NCBI RefSeq assembly: GCF_001591385.1 | Contig: NZ_BCUU01000013.1 | Coordinates: 1 to 64,000, forward strand | DNA: 64,000 bases | Direction: 5' to 3' | Source of the DNA: Variovorax soli NBRC 106424 | GTDB lineage: Bacteria > Pseudomonadota > Gammaproteobacteria > Burkholderiales > Burkholderiaceae_C | In this document: positions 1 to 8,918 of the stretch, piece by piece | How positions within the stretch are numbered: position 1 is the first letter of the stretch | Layout: each line of letters starts with the position of its first letter | Translations under genes and position numbers: made by a program | Notes under the pieces: model-generated | The model's input: only the letters and a program-made list of their open reading frames with translations | What the model was told of the DNA's origin: nothing | The model's database searches: none

Positions 1-1
1 T

Positions 2-553
2 GCGCCCGCCGCAGCGGGTCCTGGCCCGGGGCCGAGTGCGGAAGCGGGTGTGGGTCCGGGTGCGGGTGCAGCGACGGGTGCAGCGACGGGTGCGGCCACG
101 GCCACCGCCGACGCAAGTGCTGCAACGGCCACGCCGCCGCTCGCGCCGCCGCCGCTGACGCCGCCCGCGCCGGACGTGTGCAAGGGCGCATTGGTCTACA
201 TCCAGGTGTACGGCCAGTCGGCGCGCGAACAGGCGCGCGCCTTCCGCAAGCCATGGCGCGCGCTGGGCGCCACCGTGCCGCCGGTGGAAGACGTGCTCGA
301 AAGCTCGCGCGCCGCCGGCCGCGCACCGCCGGCAGGCCACCGGCAGCCCACCATCCTCTATCACGATGGCGCGCAGATTCCGTGCGCCGAGGCCATGGCG
401 CGCACGCTGCTGCCGCCGGTCACGCGCTGGGCGGTGCGGCCGCTGGGCGACTATGTGCAGGCCACCAGCGGCACCATCGAGGTGTGGCTGCCGCGGCCGG
501 TGCCCACGGCATCGGTGCGCGCGCCAGGCAGCGGCACGGCCGAGGGCTACTGA
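2..553 (+). CDS. Hypothetical protein, C-terminal part (5' end outside window)
   Basis: The frame is open from base 2 and ends with TGA at 551-553, so the true start lies upstream of the window. The first 55 or so visible residues are low complexity: Gly/Ala/Thr repeats with the unit GAAT, then a Pro-rich stretch. A compact domain of about 110 residues follows, beginning at CKGALVYIQVYG. It contains several Trp and Tyr residues, two Cys and a C-terminal WLPRP segment. The linker looks like a flexible spacer between an unseen N-terminal part and this domain. I do not recognise the domain. The neighbouring CorA-like gene converges on it with only 27 bases between the stops. A GTG at 50 could serve as an internal start but has no ribosome binding site, so truncation by the window edge is more likely. 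Confidence 0.6.
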   Translation, partial: APAAAGPGPGPSAEAGVGPGAGAATGAATGAATATADASAATATPPLAPPPLTPPAPDVCKGALVYIQVYGQSAREQARAFRKPWRALGATVPPVEDVLESSRAAGRAPPAGHRQPTILYHDGAQIPCAEAMARTLLPPVTRWAVRPLGDYVQATSGTIEVWLPRPVPTASVRAPGSGTAEGY

Positions 554-580
554 GTGGGAGCGTGCCGACGGGCTGCGGGA

Positions 581-2275
581 CTACTCCGCCCCGCGCCGCC
601 ACACGTTCACGAACGACGCGAACTTGCCGCGCAGCGTTTGCCGGTCGTCCGACAGCGCGTCGATGAAGTCCGACAGGCGCTTGGACTTGATCATGGTGTA
701 GACCGTGAGCCAGGTGGTGAGCGCGCCCACCACGGCGAAGTAGGCCAGCTTCCTGCCCAGCGGCGCATCGGCCTCGGCCAGCAGGTTCATGCCCAGGAAG
801 CCGGTGGTGATGGTGCCGATCAGCCCGAACAGCGTCACCACCGTGAGCCGCACCACCGTGTTGGCCTGGCGGCGCAGGCTGTCGGCATCGAGGTAGGTGT
901 TCATGTCGCCGATGCGCTCGCGTACCTCTTCGTACAGGGCGTCGGTGCCCAGGTGGCGCGCGCACAGGTGCGACAGCGCCTTCACCTGCGCCTGCTGCGA
1001 GATCTCGTGGAACCAGTAGCGGTGCGTGAAGCGCAGGAAGCGCTCGAAGCTGGCGCGGATGGCCCGCTTGAAGCGCTTGACGCTGCTGGTGCTGCGGATG
1101 TCCAGGCGCTTCAAGGCCTCCACCAGCTGGTCGGAGAACATCAGCAGCGAGGCCTTCTGGAAATGCGCGATCAGGAAGAGCAGGAAGTGCTGGTGCCTGA
1201 ACTGCGCCAGCACGCCGCGGTCGCGGCAGCCGTAGAACTCGGAGCGCGCATCGCCCACCACGATGAGCGCGTGGCCGTTGCACAGGTAGCGCGTGTTGGG
1301 CGCGGCACCGGCGTCCATCCAGAAGCGGTCGTAGCAGTAGCGGGCCTCGAAGTCGGCCAGGTGCTCCTCGCCGTAGGGAAGCTGGCCCTGACCTTCGGCC
1401 GCGCCGGTGACCAGGCCCAGCCGCACGAAGTCGGCCCGCGTGAGCTTGCGCGGATCGTCCAGCGCCAGGTAGGCCATCATCGGCATGCGGTAGTACTCGA
1501 TCTGCCGGTAGCGCAGCGCGCCGGGCTCGTCGGTGTGCTCGGCCACCAGCGGCTGCATCACGTAGGCCCAATGCGATGCGGTGCGCGGCGCACGGTGCGT
1601 GGCCACGTGCCGCAGGAAGGCCTCGCGGTCCTGGGCGTCGGAGCGCGCCAGCACGCGGCCCTCGGCATCGAGCCATTCCGAGCTGCTCATGCAGTGCAGG
1701 GCGGCGCCGCTCGCGTCCCAGCCGGCGGGGTAGGCGCGGCCGCATCGATAGAGCATCTCCTGCGCCTGGGCCAGGGAGAGGTCGTTGCCGGCCAGCTCGA
1801 CGTTGAGGATCACCACGTCCACATCGAAGAAGAAGTACAGGTCGATGTGCACCACCTCGAGCGTGATGGGTGCGTCGCCCGCGCGCGGCACCACGCGCAG
1901 CGCGGCGATGTCATGGCGGCGGAACACGCGCAGGGGCGACTCGATGACCGGGTCGGCGCCCGAGGCGCTCCGGTTGGCCCGGCCTTCGCCGTACAGGAAC
2001 TGCTGCACGTAGGGCAGGAAGCTCACGAACTCGTTGTAGTGGCGTTCGTGAAAAGCGTCGCTGCTGCCGGTGTATTCGTCGACCACCTCGCGCCAGGGCG
2101 AGGCGTCGCCCAGCTCGCGCATCAGCTCGGAGGCCGGGCGCCCCTGCCGTTCTGCGTTCTGGCCGTGCATGAGCCGCAGCGGCCACAGCAGCACCTGCCG
2201 CAGGTGCCTGACCTGGGGAGCTGCCGTCTCTTCTTGCTTTGCTTCGGGCAGCGCCTGTGCGATCACGCTTTGCAT
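581..2275 (-). CDS. CorA-like divalent cation transporter, divergent N-terminal domain
   Basis: This is a protein of about 564 residues. The last 100 residues match the CorA plan: a long helix ending in a Thr/Ile-rich first membrane segment that closes with TGFLGMN at about 491-497, a short acidic loop LLAEADAP, and a second membrane segment, LAYFAVVGALTTWLTVYTMI. The Gly-Met-Asn triplet is the selectivity signature of CorA-type Mg2+/Co2+ channels. The N-terminal 400 residues are much longer than usual for CorA and hold an aromatic run, YFFFDVDVVILNVEL, as in the alpha/beta part of CorA-related proteins. I chose the ATG at 2275. A TTG at 2296 extends the frame by 7 residues, and neither has a clear ribosome binding site. 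The family call rests on the GMN and two-helix layout, and the transported ion is not shown. Confidence 0.7.
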   Translation of the reverse strand: MQSVIAQALPEAKQEETAAPQVRHLRQVLLWPLRLMHGQNAERQGRPASELMRELGDASPWREVVDEYTGSSDAFHERHYNEFVSFLPYVQQFLYGEGRANRSASGADPVIESPLRVFRRHDIAALRVVPRAGDAPITLEVVHIDLYFFFDVDVVILNVELAGNDLSLAQAQEMLYRCGRAYPAGWDASGAALHCMSSSEWLDAEGRVLARSDAQDREAFLRHVATHRAPRTASHWAYVMQPLVAEHTDEPGALRYRQIEYYRMPMMAYLALDDPRKLTRADFVRLGLVTGAAEGQGQLPYGEEHLADFEARYCYDRFWMDAGAAPNTRYLCNGHALIVVGDARSEFYGCRDRGVLAQFRHQHFLLFLIAHFQKASLLMFSDQLVEALKRLDIRSTSSVKRFKRAIRASFERFLRFTHRYWFHEISQQAQVKALSHLCARHLGTDALYEEVRERIGDMNTYLDADSLRRQANTVVRLTVVTLFGLIGTITTGFLGMNLLAEADAPLGRKLAYFAVVGALTTWLTVYTMIKSKRLSDFIDALSDDRQTLRGKFASFVNVWRRGAE

Positions 2276-2345
2276 CGGGCCAGTGTAGGCGTCCAATGCA
2301 CGGGCTGCGCATCGGGGACAGCCGGTACGTAGAATCCCTAGGTTG

Positions 2346-2363
2346 GCTGAAACCGGTTTCAGC
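2346..2363. promoter_or_regulatory. PtxS-type LacI operator heading the kgu-like operon
   Basis: GCTGAAACCGGTTTCAGC is an 18-bp perfect palindrome with a central CpG, the layout of LacI-family operators. Its core TGAAACCGGTTTCA is identical to the operator established for PtxS of Pseudomonas, the regulator of 2-ketogluconate genes. It lies 61 bases before the first gene of the operon, whose last gene encodes a LacI-family protein. A possible -10 box, TAGAAT, stands at 2330-2335, so binding here would block the start of transcription. No convincing -35 box is seen. I found no second copy in the window. Confidence 0.85.
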
Positions 2364-2423
2364 TACAGTCCGTGCCAGCGTCGAAGAGGCGCTCAAGGTA
2401 TTTGGACGAACCGGAGACAAGCC

Positions 2424-3110
2424 ATGTGGAAGGATGACGACGAGCTGTTCGGCCTCATGCGCCAGCGCCTGTTTCCGGCGGTGGTGGGCGACATCCTCGA
2501 CGGCATGGGCTACCTGCGCCAGTTCCTGCATCCGCAGATCAAGCCGGTGGAGCCGCGCATGGTCATCGCCGGCCGTGCGATGCCCGTGCTCGAGACGCTG
2601 TGCTTCGACGCCACCAGCGAGCAGGGCAAGTCGGAGGTTGCGCGCATGCCCTTCGGCCGCCTGTTCGAGGCGCTGGACGACCTGAAGCCCAACGAGGTGT
2701 ACGTGGCCACCGGCTGCGCGCCGCAGTTCGCGCTGTGGGGCGGCCTGATGACCACGCGCGCCATGCATTTGAAGGCTGCCGGCGCGGTGCTCGACGGCTA
2801 TTCGCGCGACACCAACGAGGTGCTGGAGCTGGGCCTGCCCGTGTTCTCGTACGGCGGCTATGCGCAGGACCAGGGTCCGCGCGGCAAGGTGGTGGACTGG
2901 CGCATCGGCGTGGAGATCAACGGCGTGCGCATCAACCCCGGCGACATCGTCTTCGGCGACCGCGACGGCGTGCTTGTCATTCCGCGGGAGGCCGAGGAAG
3001 AAGCCATCCGCAAGGGCCTGGAAAAGGCAAGCACCGAGAACCGCGTGCGCGACGCTATCAACAAGGGCATGAGCACCGTAGAGGCCTTTCGCACATTCGG
3101 CGTGATGTAG
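2424..3110 (+). CDS. RraA-family protein (aldolase/decarboxylase-like)
   Basis: This 228-residue protein has the RraA/MenG-like fold markers. They are an N-terminal VGDILDGMG segment, a glycine-rich middle with GGLMTTRAMHLKAAG, the signature DGYSRD at about 124-129, and FGDRDGVLVIP near residue 185. The family includes 4-hydroxy-4-methyl-2-oxoglutarate aldolase/oxaloacetate decarboxylases and the RNase E inhibitor RraA. The conserved Arg-Asp of the enzymatic members is present here. The ATG at 2424 is preceded by CCGGAGACAAGCC, a good ribosome binding site. It is the first gene of the kgu-like operon, so an enzymatic role on a keto acid is more likely than RNase control. The actual substrate cannot be read from sequence. 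Confidence 0.85.
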   Translation: MWKDDDELFGLMRQRLFPAVVGDILDGMGYLRQFLHPQIKPVEPRMVIAGRAMPVLETLCFDATSEQGKSEVARMPFGRLFEALDDLKPNEVYVATGCAPQFALWGGLMTTRAMHLKAAGAVLDGYSRDTNEVLELGLPVFSYGGYAQDQGPRGKVVDWRIGVEINGVRINPGDIVFGDRDGVLVIPREAEEEAIRKGLEKASTENRVRDAINKGMSTVEAFRTFGVM

Positions 3111-3139
3111 CGCCTGCATTTTTCTTTCTCTCGTTTTCC

Positions 3140-3811
3140 ATGAACTACCAGTTCCAGTTCGACGCGGTGTTTGCCGCCTGGCCCCTGCTGCTCAAGGGCA
3201 CGTGGATCACCATCCAGCTCTCGCTGGTGGCCACGCTGCTGGGCCTTGTCGTGGCCATCGTCTGCGCATGGGGCAAGACCTCGGGGCCGGCGCCGCTGCG
3301 CTTCGTGATCAACGCCTACATCGAGATCATCCGCAACACGCCCTTTCTGGTGCAGCTGTTCTTCTTCTTTTTCGCGCTGCCGGCCATCGGGCTGCGCTGG
3401 TCGCCCTACACCGCGGCGCTCACCGCCATGGTGGTGAACCTGGGCGCCTACGCCACCGAGATCATCCGCGCGGGCATCGAGTCCATTCCCAAGGGGCAGA
3501 TCGAGGCGGGCAGGGCGCTCAACCTCAAAGGCTGGGAGATCTTCCGTTTTGTCGTCATCAAGCCCGCGCTCAAGGCCATCTACCCGGCGCTCACCAGCCA
3601 GTTCATCCTGCTGATGCTCAGCTCGGCGGTGGTGTCGGTCATCTCGGCGGACGACCTCACCTCGGTGGCGGCCAACCTGCAGTCGCAGACCTTCCGCAGC
3701 TTCGAGATCTACATCGTGGTGGCAGCCATCTACCTGGCGCTGGCGCTGGCCTTCTCGGCGCTGTTCAAGCTGATCTACCAGCGCGCCTTGAATTACCCCG
3801 ACCGTCGATAG
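3140..3811 (+). CDS. Polar amino-acid-type ABC transporter permease (first)
   Basis: This 223-residue inner-membrane permease begins MNYQFQFDAVFAAWPLLLKG. It has the short five-helix plan of HisM/GlnP-type permeases. The cytoplasmic EAA loop is clear: IPKGQIEAGRALNLKGWEIF at about 117-136, which docks on the ATPase. It is the first of two paired permeases, followed 13 bases later by the second. The ATG at 3140 is chosen because homology to the family starts there, although the region just upstream is pyrimidine-rich and shows no ribosome binding site. Family members normally carry amino acids, but the operon context suggests a sugar acid such as 2-ketogluconate. Confidence 0.88.
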   Translation: MNYQFQFDAVFAAWPLLLKGTWITIQLSLVATLLGLVVAIVCAWGKTSGPAPLRFVINAYIEIIRNTPFLVQLFFFFFALPAIGLRWSPYTAALTAMVVNLGAYATEIIRAGIESIPKGQIEAGRALNLKGWEIFRFVVIKPALKAIYPALTSQFILLMLSSAVVSVISADDLTSVAANLQSQTFRSFEIYIVVAAIYLALALAFSALFKLIYQRALNYPDRR

Positions 3812-3824
3812 GAGCCGAATCATC

Positions 3825-4478
3825 ATGCGTACCTTCGGCTATCCCGAATTCCTCTTCATTCTCGAAGCAGCCAAGTGGACGTTGGCGCTGTCGGCCATCG
3901 CCTTCATCGGCGGCGCCATCCTGGGCCTGGTGATCGCGCTGGCGCGCACCTCGGACAACCGGCTGGCGCAGGTGCTGTCCACCGGCTTCATCCAGATCTT
4001 CCAGGGCACGCCGCTCTTGCTGCAGCTGTTCCTGATCTTCTTCGGCGCACCGGTGATTGGTTTCGACATTAACCCGTGGATCGCCGCGGGCGTGGCGCTG
4101 GTGCTCAACAGCGCGGCCTTCCTGGGCGAGATCTGGCGCGGCTGCATCCAGGCCATTCCGCGCGGGCAGACCGAGGCGGCGCACGCGCTCAATCTGAGCT
4201 ATGTGAACCGCATGCGCGACGTGGTGCTGCCGCAGGCCTTCAAGATCGCGCTGCCGCCGACCGTGGGCTACGTGGTGCAGATCATCAAGGGCACGTCGCT
4301 GGCGGCCATCATCGGCTTCACCGAAGTCACGCGCGCCGGGCAGATCATCAACAACGCCACCTTCCAGCCGCTGCATGTGTTCACCACCGTGGCCGCCATC
4401 TACTTCGCGATCTGCTGGCCGCTGTCGCTGCTGGCGGCGCGCATGGAGCGCAAGCGGGCACGCGCGCTGGCTCGCTGA
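3825..4478 (+). CDS. Polar amino-acid-type ABC transporter permease (second)
   Basis: This 217-residue permease is paralogous to the gene before it. Hydrophobic helices start at WTLALSAIAFIGGAILGLVI. The EAA loop reads IPRGQTEAAHALNLSYVNRM at about 110-129. It begins 13 bases after the preceding stop and has AGGAG upstream of the ATG at 3825. It would form a heterodimer with the first permease and work with the binding protein and ATPase encoded next. The C-terminus is Arg-rich and cytoplasmic. Confidence 0.9.
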   Translation: MRTFGYPEFLFILEAAKWTLALSAIAFIGGAILGLVIALARTSDNRLAQVLSTGFIQIFQGTPLLLQLFLIFFGAPVIGFDINPWIAAGVALVLNSAAFLGEIWRGCIQAIPRGQTEAAHALNLSYVNRMRDVVLPQAFKIALPPTVGYVVQIIKGTSLAAIIGFTEVTRAGQIINNATFQPLHVFTTVAAIYFAICWPLSLLAARMERKRARALAR

Positions 4479-4520
4479 ACGATTTCCCTTTCTTCCAACT
4501 TCCTAACGGAGACGATTGAC

Positions 4521-5321
4521 ATGACCGCATCGATCATCACGCGCCGTGGCGCAACCGCCGTCCTCGCCGCCCTCGGCCTGGGTGCTGCTCTCTTCAGCTC
4601 GGCCGCTTCGGCGCAGAGCCTGGCCGACATCAAGAAGAAGGGCGAGGTCACCATCGGCATGCTGGTCGACTTTCCGCCCTACGGCACCACCAACGCGCAG
4701 AACCAGCCCGACGGCTACGACGCCGACGTGGCCAAGCTGCTGGCCAAGGACTGGGGCGTGAAGGCCAACATCGTGCCCGTCACCGGCCCCAACCGCATTC
4801 CCTTCCTGCTGACCAACAAGGTCGACCTGCTGGTGGCTTCGCTGGCCGTCACGCCCGAGCGCGCCAAGCAGGTGACCTTCTCGCAGCCCTATGCGGCCGC
4901 CACCATCGTGCTGTACGGCAAGAAGGGCGCCAACATCAAGAGCGCCACCGACCTGAAGGGCGTGCGCGTGGGCGTGGCCCGCGCCAGCACGCAGGACGTG
5001 GTCGTGACCCAGTCCGCGCCCGAAGGCACCGAGATCCGCCGCTTCGACGACGACGCCTCGGCCATGCAGGCGCTGATGTCCGGCCAGGTCGATGCCATCG
5101 GCTGCTCGGTCACCGTGGCGGCGCAGATCGCCAAGCGCGTGCCCGCCGGCACCTTCGAGGAGAAGTTCACCCTCAAGCAGCAGGCCATGGGCATCGCCAT
5201 GCGCCCGGGCCAGGACGACCTCCTGAAGAACGTGAACGAGTTCGTGCAGAAGAACACCGCCAACGGCGAGCTGAACAAGCTCTACCAGAAGTGGCTGGGC
5301 GCCGACTTTCCCAAGTTCTGA
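4521..5321 (+). CDS. ABC transporter periplasmic substrate-binding protein (PAAT family)
   Basis: This 266-residue protein has a typical Sec signal peptide: MTASIITRRG, a hydrophobic core, and a likely cut after AASA before QSLADIKKKG. The mature part follows the SBP family 3 pattern, with VTIGMLVDFPPYG near the start, GYDADVAKLLAKDWG, and a VGVARAST hinge region. Such proteins usually bind polar amino acids. The binding-pocket Arg of amino-acid binders falls in a segment I cannot resolve by eye. Its position between two permeases and an ATPase in a sugar-acid operon suggests an organic or sugar acid ligand. AACGGAG precedes the ATG at 4521. Confidence 0.9.
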   Translation: MTASIITRRGATAVLAALGLGAALFSSAASAQSLADIKKKGEVTIGMLVDFPPYGTTNAQNQPDGYDADVAKLLAKDWGVKANIVPVTGPNRIPFLLTNKVDLLVASLAVTPERAKQVTFSQPYAAATIVLYGKKGANIKSATDLKGVRVGVARASTQDVVVTQSAPEGTEIRRFDDDASAMQALMSGQVDAIGCSVTVAAQIAKRVPAGTFEEKFTLKQQAMGIAMRPGQDDLLKNVNEFVQKNTANGELNKLYQKWLGADFPKF

Positions 5322-5357
5322 CCCGTTAGCGAAAAGACGACTGAGCGAGAAGCCGCA

Positions 5358-6128
<771 letters not shown>

Positions 6129-6149
6129 AACGCGTCGCAAGGAGCCGCC

Positions 6150-6908
6150 ATGCCGCCTGTCCTGATCTCACTCACCGCCTACGGCGCCGCCGAAGTCGGC
6201 CGCCACGGCCAGCCCTGGTTCGCACGACTGGCCAGCGAAGCGGGAGCGGATGCCGTCGAGGTGCGCGGCGAACTGCTGCGTGACGACGGACTGCACGAAG
6301 AACTGGCCCTGCTGGCGCCGTTCACCGCCGTCTATTCCGAGCCCCTGCTGCTGTGGACGCCGGACGGCGAGCTGGACACGGGCGCGCTGGAGCGCGGCAT
6401 CACGCGCGCCACGGCGCTGGGCGCGCCGCGACTGAAGATGTCGATCGGCGGCTGGGCGCGTGCCTCTGGCGATTCGCTCTTCGAGCTCAAGTCCATCCTG
6501 GCCGAGCACCCGGCCGTCGAACTGCTCATCGAGAACGACCAGACCGAAACCGGCGGCACACTGGGCGCGCTGCAGGCCTTCTTCGCCGCGGCCGATGCCG
6601 CGGGGCTGCCGCTGCCCATGACCTTCGACATGGGCAACTGGCATTTCGTCGGCGAATGCCCGCTGCGCGCCGCCGAGGCGCTGGCCTCGCGCGTGCGCTA
6701 CGTGCATTGCAAGGGCGTGCAGCGGCTGCCCGCCAAGTGGGTGGCCGTGCCTATGGTCCAATCCGTGGCGCCGTGGCGCGCGGTGCTGCGTGCGCTGCCC
6801 GCCACCGTGCCCCATGCCATCGAATACCCGTTGATGGGCGACGACCTGCTGGCCGTCACCCGCGAAGAAATCGCGCACCTCCGGCGCCTGCGCGCCGCCG
6901 CCCCATGA
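6150..6908 (+). CDS. kguE: KguE-like TIM-barrel epimerase/isomerase
   Basis: This 252-residue protein of the xylose-isomerase-like TIM-barrel superfamily starts MPPVLISLTAYGAAEVGRHG. Likely metal or substrate residues are seen in LIENDQTETGG, MTFDMGNWHFVGE, YVHCKGV and AIEYPLMGDD, the Glu/Asp/His positions of this fold. It matches in size and in its opening the KguE proteins encoded with 2-ketogluconate kinase and reductase in Pseudomonas, whose exact reaction is not firmly known. AAGGAGCCGCC gives a strong ribosome binding site. The stop overlaps the start of the kinase gene in an ATGA arrangement, so the two are translationally coupled. Confidence 0.82.
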   Translation: MPPVLISLTAYGAAEVGRHGQPWFARLASEAGADAVEVRGELLRDDGLHEELALLAPFTAVYSEPLLLWTPDGELDTGALERGITRATALGAPRLKMSIGGWARASGDSLFELKSILAEHPAVELLIENDQTETGGTLGALQAFFAAADAAGLPLPMTFDMGNWHFVGECPLRAAEALASRVRYVHCKGVQRLPAKWVAVPMVQSVAPWRAVLRALPATVPHAIEYPLMGDDLLAVTREEIAHLRRLRAAAP

Positions 6909-7870
6909 CCCGACTCTCTGCCGACCCTTCCGCCTTCGACGTTGCGTTGTTCGGCGAGGCCATGCTGCTGCTGGTGGCCGACCAGCCCGGCCCCATCGAG
7001 AACGCGCAGGCCTTCCACAAGCGCACCGCTGGGGCCGAGACCAACGTGGCCATCGGCCTGTCGCGCCTGGGCCTGAAGGTGGGCTGGGCCAGCCGGCTGG
7101 GCACCGACTCCATGGGCCGCTCGCTCATCGCCACCATGAAGGGCGAGGGCATCGACTGTTCGCACGTCATCTGCGACGAAACGCAGAAGACCGGCTTCCA
7201 GTTCAAGGGCCGCGTCACCGACGGCAGCGACCCGCCGGTGGAATACCACCGCAAGGGCTCGGCCGCCAGCCACATGGGCCCGCAGGATATTGACGAGCCC
7301 TGGCTGCGATCGGCGCGCCACCTGCATGCCACCGGCGTGTTCCCCGCCATTTCGGCAAGCGCGTTGCAGGCCGCGGTCAAGTCCATGGAAGTGATGCGCG
7401 CTGCCGGCCGCACCATTTCCTTTGACACCAACCTGCGGCCCACGCTGTGGCCATCCACCGAGGTGATGCGCGAGCAGATCAACCGCCTGGCCGCCATGGC
7501 CGACTGGGTGCTGCCCGGCATCGAGGAAGGGCTGCTGCTTACCGGCCACGACCAGCCCGAAGCCGTGGCGCGCTTCTACCGCGAGCGCGGCGCCAGCCTG
7601 GTGGTGGTCAAGCTCGGCGCGGCCGGTGCGTACTACGACGGCGAGGACTGCGGCACCGGCTTCGTGGCGGGCTTTCCGGTCGCGAAGGTCATCGACACGG
7701 TGGGCGCGGGCGACGGTTTCGCGGCCGGCGTGGTCAGCGCGCTGCTGGAAGGCAAGCCGGTGCCTGAGGCCGTGCGCCGCGGCGCCTGGATCGGCGCCCG
7801 CGCGGTGCAGGTGCTGGGCGATACGGAGGGACTGCCCACGCGTGCCGAACTCGACGCCGCAGGACTCTGA
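6905..7870 (+). CDS. kguK: PfkB-family 2-ketogluconate kinase (KguK/KdgK-like)
   Basis: This is a 321-residue sugar kinase. It has the N-terminal PfkB region (FGEAMLLLVADQPG, AGAETNVAIGLSRLG) and the C-terminal signature DTVGAGDGFAAGVVSA, with the catalytic Asp in GAGD. Its closest family type by pattern is 2-keto-3-deoxygluconate kinase or 2-ketogluconate kinase. Its neighbours, a KguE-like epimerase and a KguD-like reductase, favour phosphorylation of 2-ketogluconate. The ATG at 6905 overlaps the preceding stop by four bases. A KDG kinase role remains possible because the two activities share this fold. Confidence 0.85.
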   Translation: MTRLSADPSAFDVALFGEAMLLLVADQPGPIENAQAFHKRTAGAETNVAIGLSRLGLKVGWASRLGTDSMGRSLIATMKGEGIDCSHVICDETQKTGFQFKGRVTDGSDPPVEYHRKGSAASHMGPQDIDEPWLRSARHLHATGVFPAISASALQAAVKSMEVMRAAGRTISFDTNLRPTLWPSTEVMREQINRLAAMADWVLPGIEEGLLLTGHDQPEAVARFYRERGASLVVVKLGAAGAYYDGEDCGTGFVAGFPVAKVIDTVGAGDGFAAGVVSALLEGKPVPEAVRRGAWIGARAVQVLGDTEGLPTRAELDAAGL

Positions 7871-7876
7871 AGCGAC

Positions 7877-8869
7877 ATGAGCGACAAGAAGAAGGTCCTG
7901 GTCTTCCGCGAACTGCCCGACGACCAGCTCGCCCGCCTCATCGCCGTGCACGACGTGACGGTGGCCAACCCGCGCATCGCGGCGCAGAAGGCCGCGTTCG
8001 ATGCGGCCCTGCCCGGGGCGCAGGGCCTGATCGGCTCCAGCTACCCCATCGACTCGGCGGTGCTCGCGCGCGCGCCCAAGCTGGAGGTGGTCTCCAGCGT
8101 GTCGGTGGGCGTGGACAACTACGAGCTGGCCGCGCTGCATGCACGCGGCATCCTGCTGTGCCACACGCCCGGCGTGCTCACCGAGACCGTGGCCGACACG
8201 GTGTTCGCCCTGCTCATGGCCACCAGCCGCCGCGTGGTCGAGCTGGCCAACCTGGTGCGCGAAGGCCGCTGGAACAAGAACATCGGCCCCGAGCTGTTCG
8301 GCCGCGACGTGCATGGCAAGACCCTGGGCATCCTTGGCTTCGGCCGCATCGGCCAGGCCCTGGCCCGGCGCGCAGCGCTGGGCTTCGGCATGCCGGTGCT
8401 CTACCACGCAAGGCGCCCGGTCGACCTGGCCGCGCAGGCGCCCGAACTGGCGGGCCGCGCGCAGCACGCCAGCTTTGCCGACTTGCTGGCCCGGTCCGAC
8501 ATCGTGGTGGCCATGCTGCCGCTGTCGGAGAGCACGCGCGGCCTCATGAATGCCGACGCCTTCGCGCAGATGAAGCCGGGCTCGATCTTCATCAATGGCG
8601 GACGCGGCGCCACGGTGCGCGAAGACGCGCTGCTGGCCGCGCTGGACAGCGGCCACCTGCATGCCGCTGGGCTGGACGTGTTCGCCACCGAGCCGCTGCC
8701 GCTGGATTCGCCGCTTCGCACGCATCCGCGCGTGACGGCGTTGCCGCACATCGGCTCGGCCACGCACGAGACGCGCCACGGCATGGCGGTGCTGGCCACC
8801 AGCAACCTGCTGCAGGCCCTGGCCGGCGAGCGGCCGGCTGCCACCTACGACACCGGCGCAGGCGCATGA
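7877..8869 (+). CDS. kguD: D-isomer-specific 2-hydroxyacid dehydrogenase (KguD-like reductase)
   Basis: This 330-residue dehydrogenase has the Rossmann motif LGILGFGRIGQALARRA. The catalytic set of the family is visible: Arg in INGGRGATVRE, Glu in FATEPLPLDS and His in LPHIGSATHETR. Enzymes of this type reduce glyoxylate, hydroxypyruvate, 2-ketogluconate or 2-keto-6-phosphogluconate with NAD(P)H. Beside a 2-ketogluconate-type kinase it most likely reduces 2-keto-6-phosphogluconate to 6-phosphogluconate, feeding the Entner-Doudoroff or pentose phosphate route. It begins six bases after the kinase stop. Confidence 0.85.
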   Translation: MSDKKKVLVFRELPDDQLARLIAVHDVTVANPRIAAQKAAFDAALPGAQGLIGSSYPIDSAVLARAPKLEVVSSVSVGVDNYELAALHARGILLCHTPGVLTETVADTVFALLMATSRRVVELANLVREGRWNKNIGPELFGRDVHGKTLGILGFGRIGQALARRAALGFGMPVLYHARRPVDLAAQAPELAGRAQHASFADLLARSDIVVAMLPLSESTRGLMNADAFAQMKPGSIFINGGRGATVREDALLAALDSGHLHAAGLDVFATEPLPLDSPLRTHPRVTALPHIGSATHETRHGMAVLATSNLLQALAGERPAATYDTGAGA

Positions 8870-8918
8870 CGCCTGTCCCGGCAGGCCCAGACAGACAACA
8901 ACAAGGGGGGAACCTGCA

